Shown here in pieces: positions 46,391 to 58,244 of a stretch of 64,000 bases of DNA (the stretch's first letter is position 1; each line of letters opens with the position of its first letter). The DNA lies in the NCBI GenBank assembly GCA_038503035.1, contig JAVSML010000030.1, positions 434,001 to 498,000 of the forward strand, written 5' to 3'. Made by a program: the position numbers and the translations under genes. Origin of the DNA: Crocodylus rhombifer. Taxonomy: Eukaryota; Chordata; Crocodylia; Crocodylidae. The notes below the pieces were generated by a model. That model was not told where the DNA came from, ran no database searches, and saw nothing but the letters and a program-made list of their open reading frames with translations.

Positions 46391-46544
46391 TTGTATTGTT
46401 AGGGGGGCATCTGGGTCTGTTGTAAGGCTGGTGCCTTGGTAACAGTAGGAGTTAGCTTACCTGAGAGCTGCCATTTGAGGTTGGGAGGCTTGATAGAGGT
46501 CTATAAGCCAGGACAGGTTTGTTCCTTATAGCTAGCTTGTGATG

Positions 46545-47360
46545 ATCATTATAAGGGATCCTGACTTTCTCTGATAACCCTCCCCCCACAAATTCTGATG
46601 AAAAATCACAGATTCTCTGACAAAACCCCCCAAAATTGGCATCCTTGCTGGTGCCCCATATACCCCACCAAAGCTTCCCCCAGCCCTGCTGGTGCCTCTT
46701 ACTGCCCCCAAACCCCCTCAATACTGCTGGTGCCCCTCACTGCCCCCACAACAGCCCCTCCCATGCTTCTCATGCCTCTTGCCCCCCACCCACAGCCCCT
46801 GACCTCCAGGCCTGCTAGAGGGGGCCCCCAGCTGCCTGGGGCCAGGGACCCAAGTCTGCAGCTCCCTTCCCCCAAGGGTCAGGCAGCTGCAGCAGAAGCA
46901 GCATGGAGCCAGTTCCCCCAGTGCTGCTGCCTGCTTGGGCAGGGCCAGCTTCTGGCTCCTCCCCTCCCCCAGCTCTGCTGGAGTTCCCAGCCATGACTTA
47001 CAACCCCCTGGCCCTGCCATAGGGGCTCCTATCCCCCTGAAATCCCCACTTACCTCACAGGCTCCAGGAGAAGAGTGAGGTTGAGCTGAGCTGAGCAGAA
47101 CCATGGCTGAGTGAGAGCTTCGGGCCCCACCTTCCCCCTCCTCCTCCCCCTCCAGGAAGGGCTGGTGTTTCCCATCCTGTTTGCAAATAGCTCTTGCAGG
47201 CTAGAGCTCAACCAGCCTGCAGAGCTGTTTGCAAAAGCAGGGAATCCATGGGTTTCTCTGCTAAAAGGAGAAATCCACATTTTCACTGACAAAAAGGGGA
47301 AATCTGTAGTTTTCTCCATTTGTCCATGGGAAACAGAAAACCCAGATCCCTGGTCATCAT
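46545..47360. mobile_element. hAT-like MITE, 800 bp, inside the Penelope-like element
   Basis: The element is 46553-47352. Inverted ends: 'aagggatcctgactttctct' and, reverse-complemented, 'cagggatctgggttttctgt'. Possible 8-bp duplication ATCATTAT (46545-46552) versus GTCATCAT (47353-47360), 6 of 8 matching. Subterminal 'aaaatcacagattctctgac' mirrors 'gtcagtgaaaatgtggattt' on the other side. The interior is C-rich with 128-132 codon chance frames. Removing it joins two pieces of Penelope-like coding text. Confidence 0.7.
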
Positions 47361-47639
47361 TTTCTGGAAGGAAATGGAGGTCATTAATGATGTGTCTAAG
47401 GTGTTCAATCTGGGGGCTGTAGGTGATGCTGGGAAGGATGCTGTTTTTCTTGCCCTGGGGTTGGTATTATAGCAGGTCAGAGCAAGGTCTGAGTCTGGCT
47501 TTGTTCATTTGAGTAATAGCTATGATTCTGAGATTGTATTGTAAGTGTAGGAATTCTAGCGATTAATTGAGTCTGCCTGAGTGTGGCAATTGCTGTGCTT
47601 CAGCAACCTCCTGCATCTCACGTATCAGTGTCCCTGTGA

Positions 47640-47870
47640 TTAAAAATGTGCTTGTTGAACAAGGTTTAGTTCAAGTGCCCCCACCACCGTTGTGAGCATG
47701 GGGACACTTATACAGGAGGCATGGCAGCACTTTAATTAAAGCTCTTAGAGCTACTCTAATTAAAGCGCCACCCCCCCATACCAGAAGCATGTGCAAAAGT
47801 GTCCAGAGTTACTACTTTAATGTGCATTACCTAAAGTGTATTCCTGAACGTGTAGACCCACTGTGATTGG
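47640..47870. repeat. Small foldback repeat
   Basis: Arms 'gcactttaattaaagctct' (about 47730-47748) and 'agagctactctaattaaagc' (about 47750-47769) fold around a single base. Outer 'ggggacactt' (47699) pairs with 'aagtgtcc' (47795-47802). Likely a MITE; the outer limits are uncertain. Confidence 0.5.
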
Positions 47871-47979
47871 AAGGGAACTCAGGGAATGATCACAGTCACT
47901 GACCAGCTACAGATGTCAGTCTTTCCCCCCTGCTCCCCCTCCCTCTTCTTTGTTTCTGTTTCCCTGAAAGACTGCCTTC

Positions 47980-48142
47980 AGAATCTCTGAATCTTTTTCT
48001 GAATCTTTTCTGAGCCTCCAAATTGATTCAGAGAGGGGTTTTTTTGTCTCCCAATTTGATTATGATTCTGTGATTCAGCCTCTGAATTGGGCTGAATCTT
48101 CTCTGAATTGAATTAGTGACCAAAGCTTAACACACCCCTAAT
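47980..48142 (-). mobile_element. Terminal part of the 60429-type MITE
   Basis: The end '...gaccaaagcttaacacaccc' then 'ctaat', with preceding 'gattcag', 'ctgaatc' and 'ctctgaattg' words, matches the right end of the element at 60429-61243 ('gaccaaagctttgcacagcc'). The left end was not found. Confidence 0.65.
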
Positions 48143-51100
48143 AAATGCTGTCATAGGTTAATACTTGTAAACATAACTACTATCCTGTGGCAGTGTTATT
48201 TATTACACAGCAATGCACATATAGATACTGATGGGGCTGGCTGGGACAAGAGGGTGCTTCAGTGTGGGGGCTGCCTGCTGGCTAGTCCCACAGTGAAGCA
48301 CTGTTGTGCCCTAGCCAGCCCCTCTGCAGCACGTTGAGATGGGTTGGAGTAGCCCTGCACTGGCAGGCTGACCCCCCAGGCTCCCTGCCAGCCAGGGCTG
48401 CTCTGGCTTAACTCAATGTACTGCAATCCCAGGCTGATATGTAAATGCGGTGACTGGGAGCAATAAACTCCAGTGCAAACTGCACCAGAATTTATTTAGT
48501 CAAATTAATTGTACATGTAGATGCACCCACTAACCTTGTATTTGGTACCAATGACAGAGTTTACATTGGGATATAAGAGGCTGCAATAAGAGAAACCAAA
48601 TGGTATGCTCTCTTTCTGCCTGTGCAGTTCTGATAAAACGAATCTTGTTGCAAGAGTTGTAAGTCAGGGTAAGAATTTGCATGGTTTCAATGACATTTCA
48701 AACTCTTTGATAATAAATACAATTAACCTTTGGAACATAACTCTGCAATGTAAAGTGAGACGATAGACATGGATGCTGTAGCAGGCCAATAGGTGTCACA
48801 GGTGGACTTCTGTACCTTGGGGCTTGCCTGATCCTTGGGCATACTAAGGACCTCTCCTCACCCACCTTGCATATCAGACCTTGATCTTATAATGGGCAAA
48901 GGGGAGAACCCCTTAGTTTGCAGGAGATACCTTATGACTACCTTTCTCTCCAGTTTTTTGTTACAGGGTCTATGCTCTCTAAACAAGTCTACATTCAGGA
49001 ATCTGTCTGCCCCTGTACTCTCCTCTGCCCCCTCATTCTGTCCATTTGAGTTTACTCAGGGCTGCTGCCTGCTCCCACATAGTAGACCAATATACCTTGA
49101 TGTTGAGCTGAGCTCTTGCCTAGTCTTATTAACTCTTAGCCTCCCCTCTTGGCCTATTTATAGTAAACCCAGTCCTACCTTCCATCAGTAATTCAACTTG
49201 GGTATGTAGTAACTTGTATCCAACAGATTCAAGGCTTTATACAGTCTGCCCATGGTTCTAGGGCCTTAACCAATTATAAACTAAACATAAGCAGCCTTCA
49301 TACAGCAACACAGCAGTCCCACACACCATGCCATCCTCAGGGTGCCTTTTCTTCCAGGCCTTCCCCTATTTCTGCTATTTAATCCTAGCTATAGTCATTC
49401 AGGCTTTACTTACAGTTTCACCTGTAGTCCCTCTTCCAGAACTCCTCTCTCTCATAGTCTTACCCCAACTACCTCCCTCTATTCCAGATGGGGGTTTATA
49501 TGATTTCTGGATCCGCCTCTTCTGTCCCTTCAGAAAGCTGTTTTAAAAGGATTGTCTCTTTGTTCTATCCTTTCACATCACATTGGGGTAGAAACCCCTA
49601 TTACAGAGGCATACCAGATTTAAATTCCCTCAACTGCTAGGATGTTTGAAATATGAATGTGAATCCAGCTATAGATCTAGTTATAAAAAACACGGAAGTA
49701 CTTACATTGGTCTGTGAGGAATAGTGCTTAAAAACAGTAAAACTTCTTTTGTTTAGTCTTAAGCACTTTAGAATACTTAGTTTCAAAAGCTGCAGAGTCC
49801 TTTCTCTTTTAACTGAGTTATGTAGGGTAGATTTTTGGCAATCACTAGATCTAAGTAAGTCACTAAGGGCACAGACAGACATTCAAGGCATGTCTCTAAG
49901 TCATGGCAGTTTATATAAAGCACCATGAGTTAGACTGCCTTCCCCCCACCCCTGGCTGTGACCCAAAAGATGTTTGCCAGTTGGGTTGGTGGGAGCTGGC
50001 GGGGAGTTGGGCCTGTCTGCACCACCCATCCTAGCCAGCATGATCAAACCTGCCTTTACTGCCCCATCCCCCCAGCCCTGCCCCCTCCTCCCAGCTCTGG
50101 GGATGTTGGTAAGAAGGGAGGGGAAAACTGCCAGATGGGCTTTGCATGGCCTGAGCTGGAGGTGGGAGGTAGATCAGAGCCCCCTCATTTCACAGGCCCA
50201 GCCTGGTTCCCCCCAGTACCCCAGTCAGGGGAGGCTCCAATTCACTCTTCACCCCTAGTTCAGGCTGGGAAGAGCCCAGCTAGCAGCTTCCCCCTTCCTC
50301 AATGCTGAAAGCCCCAGCAGTATGGCTGGGCTGCATGAGCCCATCCCTGAATACATGAAAAATTAACCCTAGGGAACGTAAGTTCCCTAAGGCGCTCTGA
50401 AGCAGAGCATCTTCATCTGATACCTCATTTGAGAAGGGTTAATTTTTTGTATGATTGGCCACTTTAAAAGCATACCATACTGCAGCTGTGCACATGTGTC
50501 ACAGCACAGCTGTAGAGAGCTTTCAGAAGCCTGATCTTGGGGAAAATGTAATTTCTCTTTGTGCACTAAAGCATCTCTTGTAAGATGTTGAATACCTGCT
50601 GAAAGGCCCTTGATGCTTTTAAATCTTTTTGCTTCAAAGGATATTGAGGAGGCTTATTTCCTTTCAGGACTGAACTTAAATGAAAAACTTCCTTTGGTCC
50701 ACTCCATCTGAACTGAGATCCCAATCCTAAGCTTCCTGATGTCAAATACACTTCTCGGCTAACTGCAACTGACTATCAATTGTGAATGTACAGACATTAT
50801 AATGAAAATAATTTGTCTTGAAACTATAGACTGTTTGTAACAGAGTCCTCTCTCCAGGGGTGGCCATTCTGTCCGTGGAGTATGCTCTTAGCCCTCGTAC
50901 TTGTCTCTTCTCAGGCAAAATTCCCCCACCCTCACCCACCACACTTTGTTCATATTAACCTTTAGAAAATGGGAGGCTGCCCCAGAGCTTCCCAAGCCTG
51001 ATCTCATTCTCATGACCACCAGCTTGCCTTAAGGGATAACTGCATGGTTCCATCTGCCCCTACACCACACCCCATGCCTCGCAGGTGTTATCATTCACTG

Positions 51101-51308
51101 ATGTTCATTCAACACACTCAGCTCCCTTTCTGGGATCTTGGATCTCCTTGTCCCACACTCAGCCACGTCTCTGGGCTCCTGGACCCTCTGGTCCCAAACT
51201 CAGATCCAGGTGTGGATGGTGAACTCAGACTGGTGGGGCAGGTGAAGCATCCCACGGGAGCGGGGTGGAGGGGTCTGCAGCTAGCCCGGCACTTTGGCCG
51301 GTAGTGGG
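48143..51308. other. Unassigned stretch with GC-rich repeat-like blocks
   Basis: GC-rich blocks at about 48230-48440 and 49860-50350 look like MITE interiors. 'gggcacagacagacattcaa' at about 49868 resembles a transposon end, but no partner was found. 51205-51300 ('tggggcaggtgaagcatccc') matches, inverted, the interior of the 60429 element near 60960-61010, so it is a fragment of that family. No gene seen. Confidence 0.4.
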
Positions 51309-51373
51309 GAGTCAGATGGATTGCAACTTGGCTGAGGGGTCATACTCAGAGAGTGGTGCTGGATGGGTGATTT

Positions 51374-51592
51374 TTGACCTGGAGGGAAGTGGACAGTGGG
51401 GTCCCCCAGGGCTTGGTCCTTGGGCTTGCACTGTTCAATTTCTTTATTAGCAACTTGGATGATGGGGTGAAGAGCAGTCTATTTAAATTCACAGACGACA
51501 CCAAGATTTGGGGTGAGGTGGAGCACGCTAGAAGGGAAGGACAGATTACAGCAGGACCTGGACAGGTTACAGGGGTAGGCAAATTAAAATAG
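51374..51592 (+). pseudogene. CR1 reverse-transcriptase palm fragment
   Basis: 72 codons: 'TWREVDSGVPQGLVLGLALF', then 'FKFTDDTKIWGEVEH', after which the true frame moves by one base near 51535. The palm box keeps both aspartates (T-D-D) but replaces Ala with Thr. It has no independent start; the Met is internal. Confidence 0.88.
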
Positions 51593-51593
51593 G

Positions 51594-52019
51594 ATGGGTT
51601 TCAATACTGACAAGTGCAGGGTGCTGCACTTGAGCAGTAGGAACCAGCAGCATACCTATAGGCTGGGGAACTCCCTCCTCGAAAGCATGGTGGCAGAAAG
51701 AGATCTTGGAGTCATTATTGACTCCAAGATAAACATGGGCCGCCAATGTGAGAACACAGTCAATAGGGTTAACTGTACCTTGTCCCACATCCACAGATGC
51801 ATCACAAGCAGGTCAAAGAAGGTGATCCTCCCCCTCTGTGTGACACTGGTCAGGCCACAGCTGGAGTACTGTATCCAGTTCTGGGCACCGCACTTCACGA
51901 GGGATATGGACAGCATTGAGAGGGTCCAAAAGAGGGCCACTGACATGATCAGGGGACAGCAGGGCAGACGCTACAAGGAGAAGCTACAGGACCTTAACCA
52001 GTTCAACCTTCACAAGTGA
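51594..52019 (+). pseudogene. CR1 ORF2 thumb fragment
   Basis: 141 codons beginning 'MGFNTDKCRVLHLSSRNQQH', with 'VRPQLEYCIQFWAPH' and ending 'DLNQFNLHK' at a TGA (52017-52019) that replaces an Arg codon; coding-like text 'RLRGDLVAVYKL' follows. The homologous piece in the minus-strand copy is 32922-33590. Non-functional. Confidence 0.9.
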
Positions 52020-52765
52020 AGGCTGAGGGGGGACCTGGTGGCTGTCTATAAACTTACTAGGGGGGACCAGAGGGGTTTGGGAGAGACCTTGTTCCCCTGA
52101 GCACCTCCCGGAGTAACAAGGAATAACAGCCATAAGTTGCTAGAGAGCAGGTTTAGACTAGACATTGGAAGGCCCTACTTCACAGTCAGGGCAGCTAGGA
52201 TCTGGAACCAGCTTCTAAGGGAAGTGGTGATGGCTCCTACCCTGGGGGTCTTTAAGAGGAGGCTCGACATTTACCTGGCTGGGGTCAGCCCAGTTTTCTT
52301 TTCTGCCTACGGCAGGGGTTTGGACTAGAAGATCTACAAGGTCCCTTTCAACCCTACATTTATGAATTGATGAAATATAGCATTGTCTGATGTTTTTGAA
52401 ATATCATATACAATTAACCATTGTTGCTTTGGGGTTGGTGTTATATTAGATATATATATAGAGAAACTTCTCACCTGCAATTGTCTAATTCTATATTCAA
52501 AGGTTTGTCTAACATTTATCCCAGCTATACTGTTACTCCCATAAAAGCTATTGTGAAAACAACACCTAACTTCTCATATGTTCCTTTTCTTATATATCGC
52601 ACAGCTTTTCATATGCCACCACAGCAATAACAGTCTTCCACCCCTATTTAAGCTAAAGAGACATTTATGTAAATATACCTTTTGCATTATGTGTGAAGAA
52701 GTATTATTGTGCTGTGCTGATGCTGTTTGTGCATTGCAGAGCAATTTAAAGTACTTATACATAAA

Positions 52766-53216
52766 GCCTAAGCACAGTCAGTCAGAAAACCTGAGGCTGA
52801 ATTGATACAAACTTTGCAGGTTTCTCTCAGCTGCATAGATTGAACCGATATGCAAGTGAACAGACATAAATTTTTTATTATGGAAATGCAGCCACATGCC
52901 TGCAGTGGCCCAGGCCAGAAGCTTGGGGGCACTAAAGCATGCCTCTTTGCTTGGCTGGAGCAGACAGCTTGGGCCAAGGCTAGCCTACCCACCCTGCAAG
53001 GTGGGTGGTTTGTGGGGGAGATCCTGGGATCCTTGAGGACTAAGAGTTAACTTGAATCTGGAGGGGAGTTAAGTCTGATACTACATCTAGGTTTATCTTA
53101 AACCAGATTCAGCTATTTTGAAAGTAGTTTATATGCACTGAACTGCTGTCGTGTTACAAATTTCAACCAGTTTCTGATCATTTATACTAGTTTATGTGTA
53201 ATTTCTGTACCTAGCC
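52766..53216 (-). mobile_element. GGCTAGGGACA-family copy, 451 bp, possible AAA duplication
   Basis: On the minus strand the end at 53216 reads 'ggctaggtacagaaattaca', followed by 'gatcagaaactggttgaaat' and 'ctggtttaagataaacctag', matching the 16658 end over about 150 bases. The other end (52766) 'gcctaagcacagtcagtcag', then 'aaaacctgaggctgaattga' and 'ttgcaggtt', matches the opposite end of that copy. AAA flanks both sides (52763-52765, 53217-53219). Much shorter than the other copies because the interior is deleted. Confidence 0.78.
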
Positions 53217-53219
53217 AAA

Positions 53220-54300
53220 ATGTTTTTCTGTGCAAATTAGATGAATCTGCTGTTTGCAAAACTTCAGTCCAGTGCTGCCTATACCAATTACACATTTTGA
53301 AATGTTTTAGAGAAGGCAACACTATCACGTTAAATCTTAAATTGTGATTTTTTTTTCTATTACACTAAGTCTGGTAAATTTATTCTTTAAAAAAAATCCC
53401 AAACAGGTCTATTATGCAATAATTCAGTGGCTGCAGAAGCAAAGATCTGTACATCCTGTTGAAAGACTTGAGGGTTGACAATGAATTTGGCATATGTCTG
53501 TCAGTCTTTATTCATGTATTTCAATCTGTTGATTTCAAGTGGAGTGGCTTCAAAGTTTCATTAGAAGAACTTTTAAAGTGGCTAATAAATTCAACACACT
53601 TTATTTTTGCCTATTGCTTTGGTCATCACACAAGACAACTGTACAGGTAACATTTAAAATAAATTCCACTGTTAGAGTTCTGATAACATGATAGGCATTA
53701 GTTCAAGATGAAGGGTTGTTTCTAGCTCTGGTATCTCAGTTGCAAAAACAGTGATAGGTACTCCAGAAATCCCTTTTATATTTTGTCAATAATATTTTAT
53801 AAAACTTAAATATATATCAATTAAAGTTAGCTGGAAAACCATCCAAGCAATTTTTCATAAAATTATCCTTTTCATTGGCATAAATGAAAAAGAAATGTCT
53901 TTTACCTTTTCCAACTTCTTCTGGAGGGAAGGGTAAATATTTAAATTTAACCAAAAAATGAAAATTTTGATGGACACAATTTTTTGCTGTAAAAAAACCA
54001 TCTTTTGTCCAAGTCCTGTCCTTTTCCTTAAAACAATTTCAAGATGCTTTAACAGTCATGTTTTAAAAATTTCAGTGGTTGTAGTTTTAATTGCGATAGA
54101 ATTGTCCTGTTCAGCATTGGTATAAACTAGAGAAATTTGCCTGTTCACTGTGCACAACATGGTTTACTTGAACGGTCCAGTGTTTAAGGAACTTTTGCCA
54201 TATTCAAGGCAGGCTCTAAGGAAATCCTCCCTGGATTTCTAGAGGGTCTGTCCTTGGGTTTGGAGCCCTGGGTGCATCTTTGATGGGAACCCAGGGAGCA
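53220..54300. other. Unassigned AT-rich stretch
   Basis: Nothing recognised. Confidence 0.45.
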
Positions 54301-54696
54301 GGGCATGCATCCAGGCAAGCATTCATGTTCAGTATGCAGTTCTGCAAACTGAACGAGCAGCACATGCAGGCATTTCATGTGTTGCTAATTTGCAGCTCAG
54401 TGGAGTTTTTTTGATACAGAGAGATCCCAGTGTCCAAAAATAACCCACAGCTGAAAAAATCATGTAGCACATGTTGTGGCAGTGTGTGCTGCCTGAAACT
54501 ATAGCCTGGACTCCAGGTAAGGCTGCTGGGGCCCAGGTGCTGGTCCCAGCCTCCGCTACCTCACCTGGGGCTACTTGCCACGTACCAGAGCAGGCATGCA
54601 GTGGCATTCTTCAGGGACAAGTAGCAGTGGCACAACTATATTTTGCTGCTATTTGTCCCAAGGGAAACACATGTGCGTGCTCCTTTAGACATGCCC
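54301..54696 (+). mobile_element. Hairpin MITE copy B, 396 bp
   Basis: Ends 'gggcatgcatccaggcaagc' and, reverse-complemented, 'gggcatgtctaaaggagcac'. Shares with copies at 37717 and 58245 the words 'gcagcacatgcaggcatt', 'gtgtgctgcctgaaac' and 'cctcacctggggc'. Its internal stem is decayed ('tttttttgatac' with 'gtgtccaaaaata', about 54407-54447). The left flank AGGGAGCA and right flank TGGGAGGC match at only 5 of 8. Confidence 0.72.
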
Positions 54697-56694
54697 TGGG
54701 AGGCCTTTTTAGTAACTCTTAGGATTGGAAAGGAGTTCCATGTTCTCATGTTTAGTCTCCTGTCACATTATGAAAATGCTGTCACACATTTATCAGCTTC
54801 TATTTTTAATATAGTTGGTGGCTTTTTTGTTCTGAGTGGAAGGCTCTTCCAGAACCTTACAGCTTTGATGATTAGGATCATTCTAATTTTCAGCCTACAG
54901 TTACTTAGGATCAATTTATATATTTTTGTTCTTTTCCTAACATTGTCCTTTAGGTTAAAGAGATCATTCAATCTCAAGTCTAAAATAACTGCCTCTTGTT
55001 AGTTTAGTGCCTATTTAATGAAGAAAATTGTCAGCTATCACATTAGGAGTGCCTGAGCCCCACCATTATTAGTATCAATTAATATTGTTCTCCTGTCTAT
55101 GAGAATTTAATGTCTCTGATAATCAAGCAATTCCCAGTAGTATTCTGCACTCTGATGACATTGTAGAACTCTCTATCCATGTCCAAATCTAGAGATCCAT
55201 AACAGTCTTTTAGCAGTACTCCAACAGAATTACTATAACCATCCTTCCTCAAAACCATTTTAATGCAGAATCTGTTTTATTGGTGGTGGTCCCTCTCGGT
55301 TCTGTACAGTCCAATCACATCATTAATATACCAAGCTCTTCCATTACCATTACTTGTATTTCTTTCATTCCTGAGCAGTACATGTCTTTCAATACTTGTT
55401 TTTTAGTCATGACTGATATTTTATCTCTGTGCTGTCCAGTTTCATGTGTCTAGCACCAGTAGTTTGAGTTCCTCCTTTCTGTTGCCAGGATTCTGTCATT
55501 TGTATCAAAGATCTCACCCATACCATACTCTAGCAGAATTAGTCAAATCCATTACAAGTAACTCCTACCTGATTGCTGTTCTCTTTAGTGTTAATTCCTT
55601 CTTTTTCCTTCCTGTCCACCTACCTATTAATATTTCTTTCTCCTTTATCTTTATTGTCAAGAGCATCAGTTTAATCTGGCAGCTGCACAGTCCAGGGAGC
55701 TTCTAGTTCAGTAGAAATTTTGGAAACTTTTGGTTTTGGTCCAAATAAAAGATTTTCTCCTGCTGTCATTTGAGGAAAAGGAAAACTTTTGCCTACTGAC
55801 AGAAAAAGTTGAGAGCTACACAAGTGTGTTCAAACAACAAAGAAACCTGCTTTGATGAAATCAAACTAACTGCAAAGATTCAGTTGACATCACTGAACTC
55901 CACGTGTGTATTCAGTCAAGATCCTATAAATACTGTCATATTTAATTGTAACTACCTGATGAGTCATATTAACTTCAAGTTAAGCACATGCACAAGTATT
56001 TGCAGCATTAGCGCCTTACTTTGCAGTTAGTGATGACAACCAAGTAGTCAACTTCATGTCCACTTCCATAACTCTGTATAGAAAGGATTAAACAGATACG
56101 GAATACCTGTTTTGCAGTCATGCTTTGCCATTTTTAATGGACACATATAAATCAATGTCTCCAAGAAAGTTGGTATTTCAAGATGTTGTACCTTGATTTT
56201 GGGGACCGTTAGGGCTGAACTGTATTTTGCTGGTACATATTAGGCAGTACAGCAGAGATGACATAAAAGTTGCCCCTCTTTTAAAAATGGGCTAGTTACA
56301 AATGTAAACTCAAATAAATAAAACCAGCCCAGGTGCTGGAGCAACAAACTTTTGGCAGGTCTTCAGGCACACAATATTCCTGCATATTTTACATCCCAGC
56401 CCAGTGTAACAGTAGGTGATGAATGTTTGGGTAGAATTAGAGAACTTGCAACAATTGACTGCTGTGAGTCCTCCCAGGACATCAGCGTGCCAGAAATGTT
56501 TTTATTAAATACTGGGCTGTTAGGCATGGTATAAATTCAATACTGAATAGCCTTTGATATTTCACCTTCAAATCTGGTGAAATGGTTCTTAACTAAGCTT
56601 AAATGTACCATTAGTTAAAATGTGATTTTTGAAAGTTCAACTGAACATAGAAGCCTGTTGGACTAGCTTGTTTAAGGCCTATCATTTTCTGCAG
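54697..56694. other. Unassigned AT-rich stretch, possible decayed LINE
   Basis: On the minus strand 54768-54977 reads '..RKRTKIYKLIL' and 'VRFWKSLPLR', faintly like a LINE C-terminus ('R.WN.LP'), not convincing. 55020-55500 on the minus strand contains 'EFYNVIRVQNTTGN', which I cannot place. No host gene seen. Confidence 0.35.
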
Positions 56695-56870
56695 TTATCA
56701 GCACACAAGGGAGTGATATGGCTACATATCCAGCCATGCTTGACTCCCCATCCTGAAAGCCCAGCTAGGTGCCCATTTACAGCTTGGTTGGCTTTTAGTA
56801 TAAACCCAAAGCAAGGCTTGAACTCATGCCTTTACACTCTTAGCAAAACACCTTAACTGCTTGCCACCTT
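56695..56870 (-). mobile_element. CORE-SINE-like relic with tRNA head (antisense)
   Basis: On the minus strand 'ggtggcaagcagttaaggtg' then 'ttttgctaagag' and the B-box-like 'gagttcaagcc' form a tRNA-derived head of Ser/Leu type. A CORE-like 'gtaaatgggcacctagctgg' and 'aggatggggagtcaagca' follow. This arrangement is that of amniote MIR/CORE-SINEs. Non-coding. Confidence 0.6.
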
Positions 56871-57185
56871 ATTCCTCCAATACTGTTGGATTTAGGCAAA
56901 GCTGACCAATCAGACTATTAATATTCCAGTGATTAATATACTATTAATTCCATATTAATTTCAATAATCTCCTCTTATTTATTTGCAAGATTGATCCAAA
57001 TGCCAATAACTCACTGACTGTAGTAAGCTTTGGATCAAGCTCTGCCTGTGTAGAACTTTAAAAGCTTGGTTTCAATAAGCGTTCACAGCCTTATCTTCCA
57101 TTCCAGTATTGTCTCTATTTATAGGCAGTAGAGAGAGGAAATAGGATACTTAAGGGTCAGCACTCAGGAACAGGAAGTTGTTGGG
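56871..57185. other. Unassigned AT-rich stretch
   Basis: Nothing recognised. Confidence 0.4.
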
Positions 57186-57382
57186 TCGATTTGCTGGAGG
57201 ACTGGAGGATTGCTGCTAATCCAGTTGGGGGCAGTGGACTGATCCAGCTTGGTGGGGCCACGGGGCAGCAGCCTGGTCTGGGCCAGTGGTGGGGGGCAGT
57301 GGGGGAACAGAAGCTTGATTGGAGCCGGGGCACCGAAAGTGGTGGGCCTGATCCGAGCTAGCAGGGAGGGGTCTGAGTGGGG
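57186..57382. repeat. G-rich degenerate minisatellite
   Basis: Units of roughly 35-40 bp with 'ctgatccagcttgg.gggg', 'cctggtctgggccag.ggtg' and 'cctgatccgagctag' alternate with 'ggggcag' runs. Similar in style to 28800-29220. Confidence 0.55.
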
Positions 57383-57385
57383 TGT

Positions 57386-57427
57386 TTACACTAAGGTGTA
57401 GCCTAGAGTGGCTACACCTTAGTGTAA
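57386..57427. repeat. Perfect 18-bp hairpin
   Basis: TTACACTAAGGTGTAGCC (57386-57403) and its exact reverse complement (57410-57427) enclose a 6-nt loop, TAGAGT. No poly-T tract follows, so it is not an obvious terminator. It lies directly after the minisatellite. Confidence 0.9.
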
Positions 57428-58244
57428 GACAAGCTAGGTAACATGGATCAGAGATAAACCTCCCCTGGAGTTGTGTAACTTTAACCTGCCTAAAGAGTGC
57501 CTAAAACTAGTTGCATATGTTAACATGTGGACAATCCAGGGATTAAGACCTCTAAAATTTAGGAGCCATCTAAAATTAACATGTAACAAGACCCTTAAAA
57601 AAAAAGGCAAAGCCACTAACAAAAAAATGTGACTCTCTTAGAGCTTAATCCTATTCCCCACTATAATCTGTGTTATACCTATTTGGGTTTTTATACCACC
57701 AATTTTTAGATACATAGATTATGCATCTGTAGTCCTATAACTCACAATGAAACTAAATTTGCATATATGTAAGTACTGTAGGTGTGTCTCCATTAGCTAT
57801 TAACGTGCCTTAAGCTTACTGTGCAGAAAAATAAGGTGCAGTAAGCTTGCCCCAGGAATGCATCTACAGGTGAACACTTTTGGGCGCAGATTTTCTCCTA
57901 ATGGGTGTAGGCCAAACCAGTTCTGCTCCCCTGCTTCTCTGCCAGCTTGCAGCAGCCAGGGGCAGCTGCAGGCTTTGGCCACAGCTGCCTGGTTCCAGGG
58001 GCTCTAGGGGCAGCCTCAGCCTGGCAGGGGGCTCTAGAGGAACAGGCTCAGGTTGGCATGGGACGCTGCCCTGGGAGCCTGTGATCTGCACACAAATAAT
58101 GTTAGGAAGTCTGTGAGGCAGTATGCTTCCCATGATCTATAGATTCGAGACTCTTGATCTACATTTTTGCTAGGGCTTTGAATTAGTATTTGAATATCGT
58201 TTGGGCATTGCTGTAGGTTAACCGAGGTAAAATTTAACATCATT
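57428..58244. other. Unassigned stretch with another stem
   Basis: 'aagcttactg' at 57812-57821 pairs with 57839-57848 (17-nt loop). The flanking 'gaatgcatctacaggtg' (about 57856) suggests MITE sequence. A GC-rich part at 57900-58080 yields 78-89 codon chance frames. Confidence 0.4.

Larger units (their letters stand above)
45961..47635 (-). mobile_element. Penelope-like retroelement 3' region, twice interrupted
   Basis: Read on the minus strand and skipping the insertions at 46222-46390 and 46553-47352, the pieces are collinear with the C-terminal half of vertebrate Penelope-like ORFs. First comes the end of the reverse transcriptase: 'EMQEVAEAQQLPHSGRLN', 'YNTNPRARKTASFPAS' and 'SPQ.E.L..IIND'-like text in shifting frames. 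Then 'KPVLAYRPLSSL', then the GIY-YIG endonuclease. At least one stop and several frameshifts are present. The 5' part is absent, as is common for Penelope copies. Confidence 0.75.
51309..52378 (+). mobile_element. CR1 LINE 3' half, plus strand
   Basis: The piece starts inside reverse transcriptase ('WIATWLRGHTQRVVLDG*F') and ends at a standard CR1 tail ('aaggtccctttcaaccctac' near 52355). It includes motif B 'SGVPQGLVLG', palm motif FTDD (51488-51499, normally FADD), a frameshift near 51535 and a stop at 51570-51590. The thumb frame 51594-52019 ends at TGA where relatives have Arg, and the last block is 'FTVRAARIWNQL' (52137-52328). Clearly dead but only moderately diverged. The flank at 51205-51308 is a MITE fragment. 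Confidence 0.92.

Noticed and set aside
54768..54977. LINE C-terminus on the minus strand
   Set aside because: Only 'VRFWKSLP' resembles LINE C-termini; too short and isolated to assign.
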